Source: Methylobacterium organophilum
GTDB taxonomy: Bacteria; Pseudomonadota; Alphaproteobacteria; Rhizobiales; Beijerinckiaceae
Assembly: GCF_022179465.1 (NCBI RefSeq)
Contig: NZ_BPQV01000001.1
Coordinates: 1 to 64,000 of the forward strand
DNA: 64,000 nt
Reading direction: 5' to 3'
Below are positions 11,079 to 18,818 of the stretch, piece by piece. The notes under the pieces were generated by a model. The model did no database searches and was not told where the DNA came from. It saw only the letters and a program-made list of their open reading frames with translations. Position numbers and translations under genes: made by a program. The number at the start of each line of letters is the position of its first letter. Position 1 is the first letter of the stretch.

Positions 11079-11386
11079 CGCTTGAGGTCGGCGTAGGCGT
11101 CGACCTCGGCCGTCCGGCGCTGCCGGTACAGCAGCAGGACGAGGGCGAGCCCGATGGCCATCTCGACGGCGCCCACCGTGACGACCAGGATGGCGAGGAT
11201 CTGCGCGGAGTAGTCGCCCGGCGCGGTGAACCGCCAGAACGCGACGACGTTCAGGCCGATGGCGTTGAGGAGCACCTCGACGCCCATCAGGATCATGACC
11301 GCCGAGCGCTGGGCGACCACGGTGTAGAGGCCGATGGCGAACAGGAGCGCGCCTACGACGAGGTAGGCGGTCAGCGGTACCGTCAT
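11075..11386 (-). CDS. nuoK: complex I membrane subunit K-like protein
   Basis: 103 residues, three membrane helices, the normal length for NuoK. The two conserved intramembrane glutamates are present, in MGVEVLLNAIGLN (helix 2) and VGAVEMAIGLALVL (helix 3). ATGA overlaps join it to nuoJ upstream and nuoL downstream, so the three are translationally coupled. In complex I this subunit forms part of the E-channel between the quinone site and the pumps. Nothing in the sequence suggests inactivation. Confidence 0.93.
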   Translation of the reverse strand: MTVPLTAYLVVGALLFAIGLYTVVAQRSAVMILMGVEVLLNAIGLNVVAFWRFTAPGDYSAQILAILVVTVGAVEMAIGLALVLLLYRQRRTAEVDAYADLKR

Positions 11387-12390
11387 CCGATATGTCCCCC
11401 ATGCCGGCGGTGGGCGCCGTGGTCGGGCGCGGGCTCCGCCACCCCGTTCAGGGTCGCGCGTGGCGCGAGGCGGTCGTTCCGGATCGGCTCGGGCTCGGCG
11501 TCGACCGCGACCTTGGCGGCGCGCGAGGCGTCGTCCGGGTAGGTGGAGGGCCGGGCGAGCAGCAGGGCGCCGAAGATGCCGATCAGGATCAGGAAGCCGG
11601 CGCCCTCGAAGGCGACCATGTACTTCTCCATGAGGAGATGTCCGACCCGGCGTGCCGAATCCGCGTCCGGCACCGCGTCGGGCATCACCGGCCAGGCCGG
11701 CCGCAGGACCAGCATCCCGACGAGCACGGCCCCGACGCCGAGGGCGAGCCAGGCCGCGACGGGGCGCACGGGCGTCACCATCGACATGTCCATGCCACCC
11801 ATGTCCATGCCGCCGTGGCCGCCCCCAGGCGCGTGGTCGTGCCCGTGGGCAGCCTGCCCGTGTGGGTGGGCCGCGCGCTCGCCGTGCCCGCCCTGGGCCT
11901 CGTGCGGCATGGCTTTCGCCGCCCCGTCGTGCGCCTCGGCATGGTCGCCGCGCGCCTCGCCGCCGGGCCGGGGCGGGTGGGTGCCGGAGTGGCCCTCGCC
12001 GTGTCCCGTGGCCGCGGTTCGGTCGCCGGCCTCGCCCTGCCGGTGGCCGTCCGGCCCGGCCTCCGCGGGCCGGCGCGGGACGAGCCCCAAGCTGGACCAG
12101 CGCTCCAGCGGGGCCAGGTCCATGCCGGCCATCATCGCCCCGCCCGGGTCGTGCATGACCAGGACCATGAACAGGATCATGACGAGGAAGCCGCCGATAT
12201 ACATCATGACCTGGAGCAGCCCGATCAGGTCGGCGGACAGGAGGATGAACAGGCCGGCGACCCCGATGAAGGAGGCCATCAGGAAGATGCCCGAGCGGAA
12301 CATGCTCATGGTCGTGGTCATGCCGAGCGCGCCCGCGACCGCGACGAAGGCGCAGGTCGCGAAGGCGGTGAGCTCGAAGGCCGCGGTCAT
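11383..12390 (-). CDS. nuoJ: complex I membrane subunit J-like protein with a His/Met-rich insertion
   Basis: 335 residues against about 170-210 for ordinary NuoJ. The N-terminal helices are typical (MSMFRSGIFLMASFIGVAG, then LQVMMYIGGFLVMILFMVLV with the pi-bulge helix), and C-terminal helices resume at about residue 210. Between them, residues about 105-204 (bases 11779-12078) form a hydrophilic insertion with 14 histidines and a closing MDMGGMDMSM. The C-terminus ends HGAHRRHGGHIG. Such sequence is typical of metal-binding loops and has no counterpart in the NuoJ proteins I know. ATGA overlaps couple it to nuoH and nuoK. Given the copper genes on both sides of the operon, metal binding is a reasonable hypothesis. 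Confidence 0.88.
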   Translation of the reverse strand: MTAAFELTAFATCAFVAVAGALGMTTTMSMFRSGIFLMASFIGVAGLFILLSADLIGLLQVMMYIGGFLVMILFMVLVMHDPGGAMMAGMDLAPLERWSSLGLVPRRPAEAGPDGHRQGEAGDRTAATGHGEGHSGTHPPRPGGEARGDHAEAHDGAAKAMPHEAQGGHGERAAHPHGQAAHGHDHAPGGGHGGMDMGGMDMSMVTPVRPVAAWLALGVGAVLVGMLVLRPAWPVMPDAVPDADSARRVGHLLMEKYMVAFEGAGFLILIGIFGALLLARPSTYPDDASRAAKVAVDAEPEPIRNDRLAPRATLNGVAEPAPDHGAHRRHGGHIG

Positions 12391-13286
12391 GCCCGCGGTC
12401 CCACGCCGAGAAGGATCAGGCCGCCGACGAGGAGCACGTTGACGAGACCCGCCGGGATCAGGGCCTTCCAGGACAGCGCCAGCATCCCGGCCGTCGAGAA
12501 CGGCCGGACGCAGCGCCCGAGCCCCAGCATCAGCGCCATCAGGGCGTAGGTCTTCGCCAGCATCCAGGCCCAGCCCGGCAGCCAGGGGCCCGAGGGGCCG
12601 CCGAGATAGAGCACCGCTCCGACCGCCGCGACGACGAAGAGCACCCCGGCGAGCGCGACCCGCCACAGGAGGGCGGACCAGCCTCCCGCCGCGCCGAGCA
12701 CGCCACCGCCGATGGAATCCGCGAACGGCTCCAGGAACGGGGCGCGGTAGGAATGCATCAGCCCGGTGACGAGGTAGAGGAGGAAGCCCATGGGTTGCAG
12801 GACCACGAACCACAGGTCTCGTTGCGCCGCGACGACGGCGACGGTCGACAGGGAGCCTGCCATCATGACCACGCCGACATAGGCCAGGCCGAGCGGCACG
12901 ACGTAGGCGACGAGTTGGGCCACGATGCGGTAGCAGGCTTCCACGGCCTCGGGCGTGTTCGCGCCCCAGCCGGCGAGCGCCAGGCCGAGTACGACGAAGT
13001 CGACGACGACGATGACGTAGAAGAGGCCGACGCCGAGATCCCGGCCGATCAGCCCGGGCCCGAACGGGATGACCACCACGGCGAGCGCGACCCCGCCGAG
13101 CGCCACCGCCGGGCCGGCCGGCAGCAGCCAGCGGTCGGCATTGGGCAGGTCCAGGCCGCGCCCGAGGCCGACGGCGCGCGCCGGCCCGGCCTCCAGGCCC
13201 CGGCGCGCGACGAGGCGCTCGACCGCAAGGGTCAGGGCGGCGCCTCCGAGGAGCGCGGCCAGCACCGCCGCGGCGCTCGCGATCAT
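12387..13286 (-). CDS. nuoH: divergent complex I membrane subunit H-like protein
   Basis: 299 residues from ATG 13286, chosen because it overlaps the nuoA stop as ATGA like the other junctions; ATG 13292 is the alternative. The fold is recognisable from AGWGANTPEAVEACYRIVAQ, VPLGLAYVGVVMMAGSL and the HSYRAPFLEPFADS loop. Compared with classical NuoH it is shorter (about 340 is usual) and lacks conserved acids: the S-Y-E motif after AAQ reads A-Y-V (Val129), and the acidic loop after RAPF is largely neutral. In complex I NuoH forms the quinone cavity and the start of the proton path. The changes suggest a different or lost quinone reaction (inference by eye). Confidence 0.78.
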   Translation of the reverse strand: MIASAAAVLAALLGGAALTLAVERLVARRGLEAGPARAVGLGRGLDLPNADRWLLPAGPAVALGGVALAVVVIPFGPGLIGRDLGVGLFYVIVVVDFVVLGLALAGWGANTPEAVEACYRIVAQLVAYVVPLGLAYVGVVMMAGSLSTVAVVAAQRDLWFVVLQPMGFLLYLVTGLMHSYRAPFLEPFADSIGGGVLGAAGGWSALLWRVALAGVLFVVAAVGAVLYLGGPSGPWLPGWAWMLAKTYALMALMLGLGRCVRPFSTAGMLALSWKALIPAGLVNVLLVGGLILLGVGPRA

Positions 13287-13621
13287 TCCCATCGGAGCCC
13301 GCCCATGCCCCAGGCGTAGGCGATGCCCGCCGAGAGGAGCGCGATGAAGACCAGCATGTCCAGGAAGGCGGTCACGCCGACGTCGGCGAAGACGACCGCC
13401 CAGGGATACATGAAGATCATCTCCATATCGAAGGCGAGGAAGATCAGCGCGTAGACGGCGTAGCCGAAGCGGAACTGCGCCCAGGCCTGGGGGGCACGGG
13501 TCGTCCGCCTCGGGACCCGCACGAATGCGGCCGCGGCCAGCAGCGCGAGGCCGGCGCCCATCAGCAGCACCAGCGCCACGAACGCGTAGTCGCTCACGGT
13601 CGACCCCGGCAGCGGTTCCAT
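13283..13621 (-). CDS. nuoA: complex I membrane subunit A-like protein (first gene of the operon)
   Basis: 112 residues from ATG 13621, preceded by an excellent ribosome site (GGGAGGGGAGGAGCGAGG). Helices two and three match NuoA/ND3 (YALIFLAFDMEMIFMYPWAV, the F-D-x-E motif intact). The loop that normally carries the Y-E-x-G motif near the quinone site is shortened and reads APQAWAQFRFGYAVYALI, so that motif is missing. The gene is followed by nuoH with overlap. About 118 bp separates it from the end of the type I secretion operon, which reads in the same direction, so an own promoter is likely but not identified. Confidence 0.82.
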   Translation of the reverse strand: MEPLPGSTVSDYAFVALVLLMGAGLALLAAAAFVRVPRRTTRAPQAWAQFRFGYAVYALIFLAFDMEMIFMYPWAVVFADVGVTAFLDMLVFIALLSAGIAYAWGMGGLRWE

Positions 13622-13739
13622 CCTCGCTCCTCCCCTCCCATGGCGGCCCTCGCTCGCCGGGCCTCGGCCGCAGGACCGCACCGCCCATCCGCCCGGAACC
13701 GTTGTCGCGACCGACGGGGCGCGCCCCGGCCGGCCTGCC

Positions 13740-15053
13740 TCAATCTTCCTTGAACGCCCGCCGAACCTGGTCGTTGAGGGGCTTTGTCAGGTAGGAGAGC
13801 ACCGTCCGCTCGCCTGTCCGGATGAAGACCTCGGCCGGCATGCCCGGCACGAGCTTGATCCCCTTGAGCCGCGCGACCTGGTCCGCGTCCGGCCTGACAT
13901 GGACCTTGAAGAAGCTCGTGCCCGTCTTCTCGTCCGTGATCTGGTCGGCGGCCACGAGGCTGACCGTGCCCTCGATCTCCGGGGTGGTCCGCTGGTTGAA
14001 CGCGGTCAGGCGCAGCACGGCGTGTTGTCCGAGCCGGACCTGGTCGATGTCCTTCGGGGCGACCTTCGCCTCGATCACGAGCGTGTCCGACCTCGGGACG
14101 ATCAGCATGATGGACTCGCCCGGGCTGACGACCCCGCCGATGGTGTGGACGGCCAGTTGGTGGACCATGCCGTCCTGCGGGGCCCGGATGTCGATGCGCT
14201 TGAGCTGGTCCTCGGCCGCGACCCGCTTCTCGACGAGCTCGGCGATCTTGGCCTGAACCTCGCTCAACTCCTTTGCCACCTCGCTACGCAGGTCCTGGTC
14301 GACCTGGATCACCTGGAGCTCGGTCTCGGAGATCTTGCCCTTCGCCTGCGCGACGGAGGCGACGAGCTGCCCGTGCTCGCCCTCCAGGCGGGCGGCGTCG
14401 CGCTCCAGGGCGGTCACGCGCTGGATGGGGACCAGGTTCTTGCGCCAGAGGTCGCGCACGCCTTCGAGCTCGCGGTTGATCAACTCGGTCTCGCGCCGCT
14501 TGCCGGCGATCTGGCCCGTCAGGCCCTGGATCTCCTCCCGGAGCTGGCCGGTCCTCTCCTTCAGCTGCGCCTTCTGGCCCGCGCGGGCGTCCCGGCGCAG
14601 CTCGAACAGCCGGGTCTCGCCTGCGATGACCTTCCCCGCTTCCGGGTCGCTCTGGGCGCGGCCCCTGAGGACGGCCGCGAACGAGATCCGGGGGGCGCCG
14701 TCGCGTTCCGCCTCCAGGCGGCCCTGGCGCGCGGTCAGCTCGGCCAGGCTCTTGTCGACGACGGCGAGGTTGGCGCGGGTCACGGTCTCGTCCAGCCGCA
14801 TGACGACCTGGCCGGCGCGCACGAGGTCGCCGTCCCGGACCCGCACCTCGCCCACCACGCCCCCGGTGGGGTGCTGCACCTTCTTGACGAAGGAATCGAC
14901 GACGAGCGTCCCCGGTGCCACGACGGCGCCGGCGAGCTCGGTGGTGGCCGCCCACCCCCCGAGGCCGACGGTGAGCAGGGCCGCGGCCGCCAGGCTCAGG
15001 ACGAGGTGGCGCCGAACGGAGCGGCGGATGTCCCAGGGGCGCTGCGCGCTCAC
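13740..15053 (-). CDS. type I secretion periplasmic adaptor (HlyD/PrtE family)
   Basis: 437 residues, GTG start overlapping the upstream ABC gene stop (GTGA). A single N-terminal membrane helix (residues about 16-38), then a biotinyl-lipoyl-like half-motif (GVVGEVRVRDGDLVRAGQVV), a long coiled-coil hairpin (about 90-280), the second lipoyl half (IRAPQDGMVHQLAVHTIGG) and a beta-barrel C-terminus. This is the membrane-fusion protein that bridges the inner-membrane ABC exporter and an outer-membrane TolC channel. No tolC-like gene is in this operon, so the channel must come from elsewhere. Substrate is probably the RTX protein encoded upstream. Confidence 0.9.
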   Translation of the reverse strand: MSAQRPWDIRRSVRRHLVLSLAAAALLTVGLGGWAATTELAGAVVAPGTLVVDSFVKKVQHPTGGVVGEVRVRDGDLVRAGQVVMRLDETVTRANLAVVDKSLAELTARQGRLEAERDGAPRISFAAVLRGRAQSDPEAGKVIAGETRLFELRRDARAGQKAQLKERTGQLREEIQGLTGQIAGKRRETELINRELEGVRDLWRKNLVPIQRVTALERDAARLEGEHGQLVASVAQAKGKISETELQVIQVDQDLRSEVAKELSEVQAKIAELVEKRVAAEDQLKRIDIRAPQDGMVHQLAVHTIGGVVSPGESIMLIVPRSDTLVIEAKVAPKDIDQVRLGQHAVLRLTAFNQRTTPEIEGTVSLVAADQITDEKTGTSFFKVHVRPDADQVARLKGIKLVPGMPAEVFIRTGERTVLSYLTKPLNDQVRRAFKED

Positions 15054-16909
15054 GCCCGCGCTCCTTCCGATAGGGTCCCTTCCGTGGCGGCGACCACGCG
15101 CAGCGGCACCGCTCTCTCGGGTGGCGGGCGCTCCTTGCCGTCGCCCCTCGGCAGCCAGGCGCTCGCGGCCGCGGTCGGGCGCTTCAGGGCGGACAGGACC
15201 TCATGCTTGGGCCCGAAGGCGCGGACCCGGCCCTCCGCCATGAACAGCAACCGGTTGACCGCCGCGAGGGCGCTCGGACGGTGGGCGACGATGACCACGG
15301 TCCCGCCGCGGGCACGCACGTCCCGGATCGCGCGGTTCAGGGCGTCCTCACCCTCCGCGTCGAGGTTGGAGTTCGGCTCGTCGAGGACGACGAGGAACGG
15401 CGCGCCGTAGAGGGCGCGCGCCAGCGCGATGCGCTGGCGCTGGCCTCCCGACAGGGCGGCCCCACCTTCGCCGATGGGCGTATCGTAGCCCTTCGGCAAG
15501 GCGCACACGAGGTCGTGGACGCCGGCGGCGCGTGCGGCGGCGACGATGGCCGCGGAGGCCGCGTCCGGGTCGAAGCGCGCGATGTTCTGCGCCACCGTGC
15601 CGGCGAAGAGTTCGACGTCCTGCGGCAGGTAGCCGATGTGCCGGCCGAGCACATCCGGCGGCCACCGGTCGAGGGTGGCGCCGTCGAGCCGGACGCAGCC
15701 GCGGACCGGCCCCCAGATCCCGACCAGGGCACGGATGAGCGAGGACTTGCCGGAGCCGCTGGCACCGATGACGCCGAGCCCCTCGCCGGCCCGCAGCGCG
15801 AAGGTGGCGTCGTCGACGAGGGCATGTTCGAGCCCGGGGGCGGTGACCGTCAGGGCCTCGACCCGGACGCTCTCGCAGGGGGCCGGCAGGGCGACGCTCA
15901 ACCGCTCGTTCGGGAACGCGGCGAGGAAGGCCTTGAGGCGTCCCCAGCCCTGCCGGGCCGCCACGAGCGACTTCCAGTGTGCCACCGCCAGCTCGACCGG
16001 CGCCAGGGCCCGGGCGACCAGGATCGAGCTCGCGATCATGATGCCGCCCGTCGCCTCGCCCTCGATCACGAGGTAGGCGCCGACGCCGAGCACCAGGGAT
16101 TGCAGGGTGAGCCGCAGCACCTTGGCCATGGCGCCGAACCCGCCGGCGACGTCCGACACGCGCCGCTGAGCCACGAGGTGGCGCTCGCTCGCCTCGGCCC
16201 AGAGGTCGCCCGTGCGCGGGGTCATGCCCATGGCGCGCAGCACCTCGGCGTTGCGCCGGCCGGCCTCCGCCAGGGCGTAGCGCTGGCCGGCCGCTGCTGC
16301 CGCCGCCCGCGACGGGCGGCGGGTCAGGAGATCCGTGACGAGGGTGATGGAGACGAGAAGCAGCGCGCCCCCCAGCACCGCCGCGCCGATCCAGGGGTGG
16401 AAGGCGAAGCAGAGCAGCAGGTAGAGCGGGATCCAGGGCAGGTCGAACAGGGCGGCCGGCCCCGGGCTCGACAGGAAGGTGCGGACCTGGTCGAGATCGC
16501 GCAGCGGCTGCAGTCCGTCGCCGTGACGCGCGGCGACGAGCGGGGCCTGCACCACGGCGTCGTAGGTCCGGCGCCCGAACGCCCGGTCCACGGACGCGCC
16601 GATCCGGACGAGGAGGCGGTTGCGCAGCACGTCGAACAGGCCCTGGAAGCCGTAGAGGACGAGAACGATGGCGGCGAGCCCGAGCAGCGTGGGCACGCTG
16701 CGGCTCGGCAGCACCCGGTCGTACACCTCCAGCATGAACAGGGAGCCGGTGAGATAGAGGAGATTCACCAGGGCGCTCAGCAAGCCGACGCCGAGGAGCG
16801 CGCCCCCGATGCCGGGACGCACCTCGGCCATCGTGGAAGACGGTTCGTCATCCTTGGCCGCCGCGGCGTTGTTCGCGAGCGCGGTTGGCTGCATGTCGTT
16901 CTGCCTCAT
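15050..16909 (-). CDS. type I secretion ABC permease/ATPase (PrtD family)
   Basis: 619 residues. An N-terminal exporter membrane domain (about 30-330; LLYLTGSLFMLEVYDRVLPS is characteristic of the PrtD family) is followed by the ATPase: Walker A GASGSGKSSLI, signature LSGGQRQRIALARAL, Walker B FLVVLDEPNSNLD and the H-loop AHRPSAL. There is no C39 peptidase domain, so it exports substrates with an uncleaved C-terminal signal, as RTX proteins have. It overlaps the adaptor gene and follows the RTX gene after 105 bp that can form two strong hairpins. Confidence 0.93.
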   Translation of the reverse strand: MRQNDMQPTALANNAAAAKDDEPSSTMAEVRPGIGGALLGVGLLSALVNLLYLTGSLFMLEVYDRVLPSRSVPTLLGLAAIVLVLYGFQGLFDVLRNRLLVRIGASVDRAFGRRTYDAVVQAPLVAARHGDGLQPLRDLDQVRTFLSSPGPAALFDLPWIPLYLLLCFAFHPWIGAAVLGGALLLVSITLVTDLLTRRPSRAAAAAAGQRYALAEAGRRNAEVLRAMGMTPRTGDLWAEASERHLVAQRRVSDVAGGFGAMAKVLRLTLQSLVLGVGAYLVIEGEATGGIMIASSILVARALAPVELAVAHWKSLVAARQGWGRLKAFLAAFPNERLSVALPAPCESVRVEALTVTAPGLEHALVDDATFALRAGEGLGVIGASGSGKSSLIRALVGIWGPVRGCVRLDGATLDRWPPDVLGRHIGYLPQDVELFAGTVAQNIARFDPDAASAAIVAAARAAGVHDLVCALPKGYDTPIGEGGAALSGGQRQRIALARALYGAPFLVVLDEPNSNLDAEGEDALNRAIRDVRARGGTVVIVAHRPSALAAVNRLLFMAEGRVRAFGPKHEVLSALKRPTAAASAWLPRGDGKERPPPERAVPLRVVAATEGTLSEGARA

Positions 16910-16951
16910 GCGACGGGGCTCGCGCGCGAGGGCGCGGCGGCCTTCAGGTGC

Positions 16952-17007
16952 CGGCCGGGCGGCACGAGGCGCCCGGCCGCTCGGCCCCGCGCATGGGCGC
17001 GGGGCCG
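16952..17007 (-). terminator. tandem GC-rich hairpins between RTX and exporter genes
   Basis: Bases 16982-16992 pair with 16997-17007 (11-bp perfect stem, 4-base loop), and 16952-16961 pair with 16970-16979 (10-bp stem, 8-base loop). They begin 8 bases after the RTX stop. Neither is followed by a T-run, so they may attenuate transcription or protect the RTX mRNA 3' end rather than terminate fully. Differential expression of substrate over exporter is common in such operons. Confidence 0.5.
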
Positions 17008-17014
17008 CACCCGG

Positions 17015-18472
17015 TCAGGCGAGCATGTAGTCGTGCTCCGGGCTGGCGGAGGCCGTCGCGGTCTCCTGGAAGATCAGCCTGGAGCCGTCGCCGGTGATCG
17101 CCGGGTCGTTGATGAAGGCGCCCCGCGTCGCGTCGTCGGCGTTCCACATGAAGTCGTCCTGGGCCATCTGGCTCCTCGTCAGGCCCTGGAGGAGGATCGA
17201 GCCGTCTCCCTGATCCGTCTGCCAGCTCACCAGGACGCCGCCCGAGACGTCGGCGACCGTCACCTCGTCCGGGGTGATGTCGCGGAAGGCGATGTGGTCG
17301 AATGCGCCGGGGCCCGCATCGAAGCCGCCCGAAACGATGTCGTTGCCGGTGTCCGGCCCCACGATGAAGGCGTCCGCCCCGTCGCCGCCGTTCAGCACGT
17401 CGTCGCCCCGGCCGCCGTCCAGCATGTCGTGGCCGGCCCCGGCGTAGAGCACGTCGTTGCCGTCCTCGCCCATCAGGTTGTCGGCCTGGTCCCCGCCGTA
17501 GAGCTGATCGGCGCCGCGGCCGCCCATGAGGTGGTCCTGCCCCGCGCCGCCGTCGAGGACGTCGCGCCCGGCATCCCCGGATAGGTCATCGTCCCCTGCC
17601 GCGCCGGAAAGACGGTCGGCGCCATCCTGGCCATAGTAGAAGTCGCGGTCGCCCGTACCCGCGAAGGCATCTCGGCCCGCCGTGCCGACCTTCACGTTGA
17701 ACTCGTCGAAGCGGAAGGCGTCCTCGGCGGTCGTCTCGCTGCCCGTGCCGGGGGCGGACAGGTTGCCGCCCTCGTCCTTGATGAACTTGTCGGCGGTGAC
17801 GGTCTCCGCGTCGGCGCCGGTCGGGCGGATGACCTGGCGGTCGTCCGTGAACATGAAGTCGTCCTGGGCGAGTCGCGACTTATCGAAGCCTTCCAGCAGG
17901 ACCGAGCCCCGGCCTTCGGCGACGTCCCAGCTGATCCGCACGCCCGCGTCGGTGTCCTCGAAACGCAGGTCCTCGGCGTTAAGGCCGCGCACCGCCAAGT
18001 GGTCGAGGATGCCCGGGCCGCCCTGGAAGTCCCGGATCACGTCGTCGCCGCTGTCGGCGCTGATGACGAAGGCGTCGCCGCCGGGCCCGCCCACCAGGAT
18101 GTCGTCGCCGGCCCCGCCCTCAAGGTCGCCGTGGCCGACCCCTTCGTCGAGGTAGTCGCGCCCGTCCTCTCCCCGGAGGCCGTCGGCCGCGTCGCCGCCG
18201 ACGAGCACGTCGGCCCCCCTGCCGCCGTCGAGGTGGTCCATGCCGCCGTTGCCGACCAGGACGTCGCGACCGTTGCCCCCGAGCAGGTCGTCGTTCTCGC
18301 CGCGGCCCGCCAGGTAGTCGGCGCCGCCGCGCCCGAAGGCGGTGTCCAGCCGTTCCGTCCCCGGCTGGATGTCCGAGCCCGATCCACCGATGAACAAGCG
18401 GTGCTCGCCGAAGCTCAGCGGGGTGTCCAGCTCACCGTCGAGGGAGCTCCGATGCTGCGGTTTGTGCGTCAT
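17015..18472 (-). CDS. RTX (hemolysin-type calcium-binding repeat) protein, likely type I secretion substrate
   Basis: 485 residues from ATG 18472 with AAGGA nine bases upstream; an in-frame ATG at 18616 would add 48 residues that look non-coding. There is no signal peptide. The protein is an internal duplication: glycine/aspartate nonapeptide repeats at about 47-145 and again at about 263-385. Each block is followed by a similar 60-residue tail (HLAVRGLNAEDL / HIAFRDITPDEV, then VLLEGFDKSRLAQDDFMF / ILLQGLTRSQMAQDDFMW). No catalytic domain is visible. It ends in EHDYMLA, consistent with an uncleaved C-terminal export signal. Calcium-dependent folding outside the cell is expected from the family; function (adhesin, S-layer-like or toxin remnant) is unknown. 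A CsoR-like operator lies 65 bp upstream. Confidence 0.85.
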   Translation of the reverse strand: MTHKPQHRSSLDGELDTPLSFGEHRLFIGGSGSDIQPGTERLDTAFGRGGADYLAGRGENDDLLGGNGRDVLVGNGGMDHLDGGRGADVLVGGDAADGLRGEDGRDYLDEGVGHGDLEGGAGDDILVGGPGGDAFVISADSGDDVIRDFQGGPGILDHLAVRGLNAEDLRFEDTDAGVRISWDVAEGRGSVLLEGFDKSRLAQDDFMFTDDRQVIRPTGADAETVTADKFIKDEGGNLSAPGTGSETTAEDAFRFDEFNVKVGTAGRDAFAGTGDRDFYYGQDGADRLSGAAGDDDLSGDAGRDVLDGGAGQDHLMGGRGADQLYGGDQADNLMGEDGNDVLYAGAGHDMLDGGRGDDVLNGGDGADAFIVGPDTGNDIVSGGFDAGPGAFDHIAFRDITPDEVTVADVSGGVLVSWQTDQGDGSILLQGLTRSQMAQDDFMWNADDATRGAFINDPAITGDGSRLIFQETATASASPEHDYMLA

Positions 18473-18818
18473 CTGCCGGGTCCTTGTGCCGATGGAGGGA
18501 AGCCGACGTGCCGGGCCGGAGGCGGGCACCTCGGTCTGTACCCCCATGGGGTACACATCACCCAAACCGCGCTTGCGGGCTCGTGGTTTCCGGTCTGCAA
18601 GCAATTCGGGACGCATTGCCGCAGTGTCCGCGCCGTTGGCCGGGGTAAGCGTCGTTACCGGTAGCGGCGGCGCCCGGTCGTGCCTGCGCGCTCCGGGGAG
18701 CGTACCCTGCCCGGGTAAGGGCCGGTCGGCAGTCCGGCGCCAGGGCAGGGCCCGACCGCCGTCCGGCCGCGCCGGTTGCCGCGAAGCCGGCCGTCGCCCG
18801 TCGGCAGGGCCGGCCTCG
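18473..18818. other. 346-bp gap between RTX and endonuclease-like genes
   Basis: No credible gene is seen. It contains the inverted repeat at 18538-18554 and must hold the RTX promoter. The rest is GC-rich sequence without recognisable signals. Confidence 0.6.
18538..18554. promoter_or_regulatory. candidate CsoR-type operator upstream of the RTX gene
   Basis: GTACCC-N5-GGGTAC, perfect in its arms and embedded in a longer palindrome (TGTACCCC-CAT-GGGGTACA, 18537-18555). The 6-5-6 geometry is identical to the sites in front of the CsoR-family regulator gene and the Tat-protein gene. It sits 65 bp upstream of the RTX start codon. Confidence 0.5.
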
